64,000 nucleotides of DNA, from assembly GCA_030062745.1 (NCBI GenBank), contig CP099846.1, positions 24,035,701 to 24,099,700 on the forward strand. Direction: 5' to 3'. How positions within the stretch are numbered: position 1 is the stretch's first letter; each line of letters begins with the position of its first letter. The stretch comes from Capitulum mitella (lineage: Eukaryota; Arthropoda; Thecostraca; Pollicipedomorpha; Pollicipedidae). Below the pieces are notes generated by a model that did not search any database, was not told the origin of the DNA, and saw only the letters and a list, made by a program, of their open reading frames with translations. Of the stretch, positions 60,012 to 64,000 are shown in pieces. The position numbers were made by a program, and so were the translations under genes.

Positions 60012-60395
60012 ATGAAGTATTGTGTTCACCATATCCATGAAAGCTGTGATGACTGTGTGAATTACAAGTCAGCGTATTTCAACTGCGACATCGTTAAACC
60101 ATCAGAAAATGATGACTTACGACCGCTTTCGTGCGCGGATATTTACGGTTTACCGTGTTCATTTACCGTAATTCCGTCGTGTTTAGTATCTTTACTTGAA
60201 AGTAATGGAAATGCGACTCAAAAGGAAGTCATTGGACATGCTCCGGCTCGCTTTACTGATGCATCACGTTTCGCACAATTTGTTACGGCATGTTTACAAA
60301 ATTGCCCACAAATGTACAATTTACCGTCTGCGACCATTCATACTCCATTCGCTGGAACAGGTCTGATAAATGGCATCGGTTGCGGTGTATTTTGA
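60012..60395 (+). CDS. unrecognised 127-codon open frame in a less GC-rich island
   Basis: ATG to TGA, no intron needed, Cys-rich (nine or more Cys), start MKYCVHHIHESCDDCVNY, end TPFAGTGLINGIGCGVF. The surrounding kilobases are strongly GC-rich while this stretch is balanced. A second frame, 60,540-60,779 (MCKDLANSKAYHGNSC), follows 145 bp later. The glycine-rich end loosely recalls a nucleotide-binding loop, which is too weak to name. It could be a retrocopy, a fragment of viral or transposon origin, or chance. Confidence 0.3.
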   Translation: MKYCVHHIHESCDDCVNYKSAYFNCDIVKPSENDDLRPLSCADIYGLPCSFTVIPSCLVSLLESNGNATQKEVIGHAPARFTDASRFAQFVTACLQNCPQMYNLPSATIHTPFAGTGLINGIGCGVF

Positions 60396-60779
60396 AGCTG
60401 CCTTATCACCCTCCATTTTAAAATGTCTGTAATTGGAAATATCGTTACAGGTGAAAGCAAGAATACGTAGGGGAGTTGCGACTATTTCTAGCGCTCATTT
60501 TACCGCAGATGTTGCCGGTGATTTTTTCCCGCTGAAATAATGTGCAAAGATTTGGCAAATTCAAAGGCATATCACGGAAACAGTTGTGTTGGATCAGTGG
60601 CGTGCATCTCGTTAACGGATGAACGAGCCCGAGCATCTTTAGAATCCTTATATCTTTCCTTACGTTTCCATCGAATCATTAGTCATGCAGAACACATGGG
60701 TGCGGCAGGTGATAGTGAGCAAGCAAGCGCACGGAAACCCGCCGTAAACACGACACACCTCTCCAACGGGAAATGCTGA

Positions 60780-61462
60780 GAGGAGAGTGAGCGCCGCGGT
60801 CGCCAGCTGTGCCCGTCTTGGAGGCGACGATCCCAAGGCGCCCGGGGGCTCAACGACTCGGTAACGGTGCGGCTGCTGTTTTATGGCGGCACGGGCCGCG
60901 CTCCCTCCGAATACCCATTACTTCGCCACGAAACCTCATTATCATTTATAAGCCATTAGATGACGCAAGCCGGAATCGAGGGCCGGAGGTTTCGACGGCG
61001 CCGCAGTGCACCCCGTGACGGGGCGTGACCCGCCTTCTGTGCGAACCGGCGGCGGCGACCCGCTCGCAGCGGCGGCGCGGACCGCTCACCGGGGCATTCG
61101 TCAAACCCGCGTGTCCCGCGCCACGCCCCACCGCGCGATGCGCGGACCGACCCGGCCGCCGACGCTGGGTTGTCTGCCCGCGCGCGAGGGTCGACGGACC
61201 CCCCCCCCATCCGCCGCCACCTGCTGCCAGGTGCTCGGCGCCAGCTCATGAGCCGCCGCCGTCGACCGGAACGGCCACTTCCTCGGGCAATCAGAGCCGC
61301 CGGCCCGGGGAGCGGCGGCCGGCGGCGGCGAGGCGGCGAGGAGCCGGGACGAGGCGAAGCGCCGGCTCGCCTCCGTCCCGGCCGGCGTCCTGTCTTCCTG
61401 TTTTCCAGTCGGCTAGCCGTCGGCACCGAGAGCAGGCGGCGCCCGAGTTCGGGATAATGATG
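60780..61462. other. GC-rich intergenic sequence
   Basis: Very high GC with overlapping open frames on both strands, none supported by splice or domain evidence. Confidence 0.4.
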
Positions 61463-61562
61463 TAACTAACCAATGTAGCTAACTAACCAACTAACCAGCT
61501 AACTAACATAACTAACTAGCTGGCTAACTAACCAACGATGTAGCTAACCAATGCTAACCAGA
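61463..61562. repeat. (CTAACTAAC)n-like short tandem repeat
   Basis: About 100 bp of ctaactaacca/gctaacta units, abruptly bounded by GC-rich sequence. Confidence 0.8.
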
Positions 61563-64000
61563 CCGTCTTAACGAGCGGCGGCACCGGCGCAGCCACCGTC
61601 ATCAGCCGTCCGGGGGAGGCCCCACGCCGCCGGCGACGGCGTCTCGTCCCGCGCCCGTCGATCGCGCGCCGCCGGCGGACGCGGACGTTGTGAAACGGGC
61701 GCGAGCGGCTGGCGCGCGGCCCACCGTCGGCGGCCGCGGTCTATCATCCGTGGCGTAACTGCCCGGCCCGTCGTTACTGCCGCCGTTACCGGGGCTTTGA
61801 CCTTCCGCCCCTGCGGCGGCGGCGGCGGCGGCGCCGGCGGCCCCCCGGCGCGGCCGGACTGGACTGGTTCGGCGGTCGCCGTGCGGTCCGGCACCCCGCC
61901 AGCAATGAGACCCACTCCGCCGCGACCTGGGGTCCCTGGCTCTGCAGCGGAAGCGTTGATTGCCGTTTCGTTCCTTTTTCGGTGAGGTTATGCAGGATGG
62001 CTGTTCAAATGCAAATCCTCGCGGCGCAATGACGTGCCTCCGTCTCCACTCGACCGGGCCGTGCTGTCGACCGGCCACGTGGCCGAGACTGAGCTGACTT
62101 GAGGAGGGCGGCGCGGGCCCGGTTGGTCCGGCAGTGTGGCGGCGCTGTGACGGTGTTCCGCCGCGTCCCGGTTCCTGATGAGTGGGCCGGAGCATCGCGG
62201 CATGACCTCGTGCTCGAGAGTTGTTGTCAGCTTTTGAGGGACGCCGTCATTCGCTGACAGTTTGCTCCAGCGTGTTGTGGCAGGGTTTTACACGCCGGCT
62301 GTGCCGGATAATGGGTGGACGAGAATGCCGCGTGATGGCTCGGCTGGGTGATTTGAGTCGGCGCGCCAGGCAGAAGCAAGGACAAACGCTCAGCGACGAG
62401 CGACTTTACCCGCTTAATCTCGGCTTGTTTCATTCTTACCAGCTATTGTCCAGACCGACAAAGAGAAATCGTTTAAGAGTGCCAAGGGTAAAAGGTTGTC
62501 TCTTTCTCGGTTGCCGTTGACCTTTCTGAGACCCGTTTTCCTGTTCGTGGATCGAATAAGGCAAATAGTGGTCACGTTTTCCACGCTATTGCATTACCTA
62601 CAATAGCTGTAGTTTTGTGTTCAAAAAGGGCAACATGTATTTCGCAGCGGACTCGAAGGAGCACTGAGGCATATGTTATTGCATTATCATGATATAGGCG
62701 ATGTCTTCAAAATAGGACACAGGTAGAACGACCCACAAAGGAAATAATCTTTATGGCTATAAGATCATTAGGAGGTATTGCAGCGTCGTAATGCGTTGTT
62801 GTCCAGATCATATCTGACCCTGTTATCAATGTACTCAATTTATCATTTAATCGCCTTAGCCATAACGTCACAGTTAGCTTCGGCAAACCTGCTCCGTCAC
62901 CGCGAATCCCGAGAAGCTTGTTGACCCGCCCGTGCACTAAATGCAGGTCAGCCGTTGCGCAACGGTTGATCACCCGCCTGCACGCTGCACTCCCACCGCG
63001 GCGGGAGCGAACAGGGCGCACGAAGCTTCCACTCCGAGAAGAGCGGCCGCCGCGGCAGCGCCCGGGGCGCCGTCTCTCCTGCCGCGGCCGGCGGCGGCCC
63101 GTGCAATCAGCGTCGAGAGCCTTCAGAAGCATCCTCGCCAATTACGCGGCAATCTACTTTCTTTTTCCGCGGCGGGCGGACGCAGGAAGCGGGGCGCCGT
63201 TTGGCGACGGCGGCCCGCCCGGCCGGCAGCCGGGTCACAGCTGGGTCGCAGCCAGGTCACGCCGGGTCACGGCTTGGACTGGGCGGCGCGGGAGCTGCGG
63301 TGCGGGCGGCGCCGGCTGCCTCTCAGCCGCTCCCAGCTGGGCGGACGCATCTCGCAACGGGGGGCTTACGAGCGACGTTTGCACGGGAAACTCGAGAGGG
63401 AACGTGGAAGCAAAGCTGCTCGGCACGCCACCCCTTGGCAGCATGATGTGGTTCTGAACGGTGTGCATGCACCATCTGGCCAGGGCAGCTTGAGGTGGAT
63501 TTTGCTTCCAGTTTCTGTCCTGAAACTGCATGAAATGGTCCACCGTTTGTTTCTTTTGCAAAGCTATCTATCGCGAAGGGATTTTTGTTTTGTAAACATT
63601 TTTTGAGGAATCTGTTCAAATGACTCCGCTGAGATGTCCGAAACAGTGAATCCGTTCAAGGCACTATCGATGCCTGCCTTCGGAGGTTGCGACATTCGGT
63701 GTGTATTATAGGCCTATCCCAAATTGACTTCTCAAGTACGAAATACACGAGGTTGTGAAAATTGCGATATTCAGTGAACGTGAATAAATATTCATAGTGG
63801 TTAGGCAATGTTATGCTTTCAGAACTCAGCGTGCGAACGTTTCGGAGTCGAACATGACTCAGTGTGAATCGAACCAGCAAAAGTTTGGAAGTTATCAGCG
63901 ACAGGTTTTCGCGAATGATCTGCATTATCGACGTCGTTGAGAAGAGGCGAAGAACCCGGATGAGGGGATAAGATGACTTTGTTCCAGCCCGATAGTTGTG
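61563..64000. other. intergenic, nothing recognised
   Basis: GC-rich to about 63.4 kb, then AT-leaning. No gene, RNA or bounded repeat could be supported. Confidence 0.4.

Overview
This window is eukaryotic nuclear DNA. Two intron-containing genes have introns bounded by GT/AG, long stretches hold no gene, and degraded transposon genes and miniature transposons are abundant. A (TTAGG)n-type array at 13,331-13,545 (read as CCTAA on the + strand) is the usual arthropod telomere motif, so an arthropod such as a crustacean or chelicerate is most likely. I cannot name the species. All splice models are my own reading of splice sites and phases; no alignment or transcript data were available.

Layout. 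1-15,700 is repeat-rich: two copies of a TTAA-targeting, piggyBac-like miniature element (518-1,280 and 2,405-3,605), a block of GGGCC-rich degenerate repeats with an internal inverted copy (6.7-11.6 kb), two hAT-like miniature elements, the TTAGG array and a 32-bp minisatellite. 15,956-24,223 (- strand) holds a seven-exon gene whose phases close on a 514-residue protein. It has a PB1-like N-terminus and a C-terminal region resembling animal SAMD3-like uncharacterised proteins. 24,820-26,766 is a frameshifted zinc-finger transposase gene, probably CACTA/EnSpm-like.

27,845-43,582 is a very large inverted duplication. Arms of about 7 kb flank a 610-bp spacer. Each arm carries the same decayed transposase-like gene with shared lesions. 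One arm has gained a TTAA-flanked element that the other lacks, leaving a perfect empty site for comparison. One outer breakpoint lies inside a hAT-like miniature element. A third fragment of the transposase-like gene abuts the right arm, followed by a second inverted repeat (44,088-47,264) around a GC-rich core.

50,225-58,671 (- strand) is a GC-rich, eight-exon gene for a protein of about 1,410 residues that I do not recognise. It has an N-myristoylation-type start, a heptad-repeat tract, a coiled coil, a PPxY motif and a polyproline run. 58.7-64 kb is its GC-rich upstream region. It contains one less GC-rich island with open frames at 60.0-60.8 kb.

The two host genes share a strand but show no evidence of working together. 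The most unusual part of the window is the inverted duplication, with the ordering of insertion events that can be read from it.
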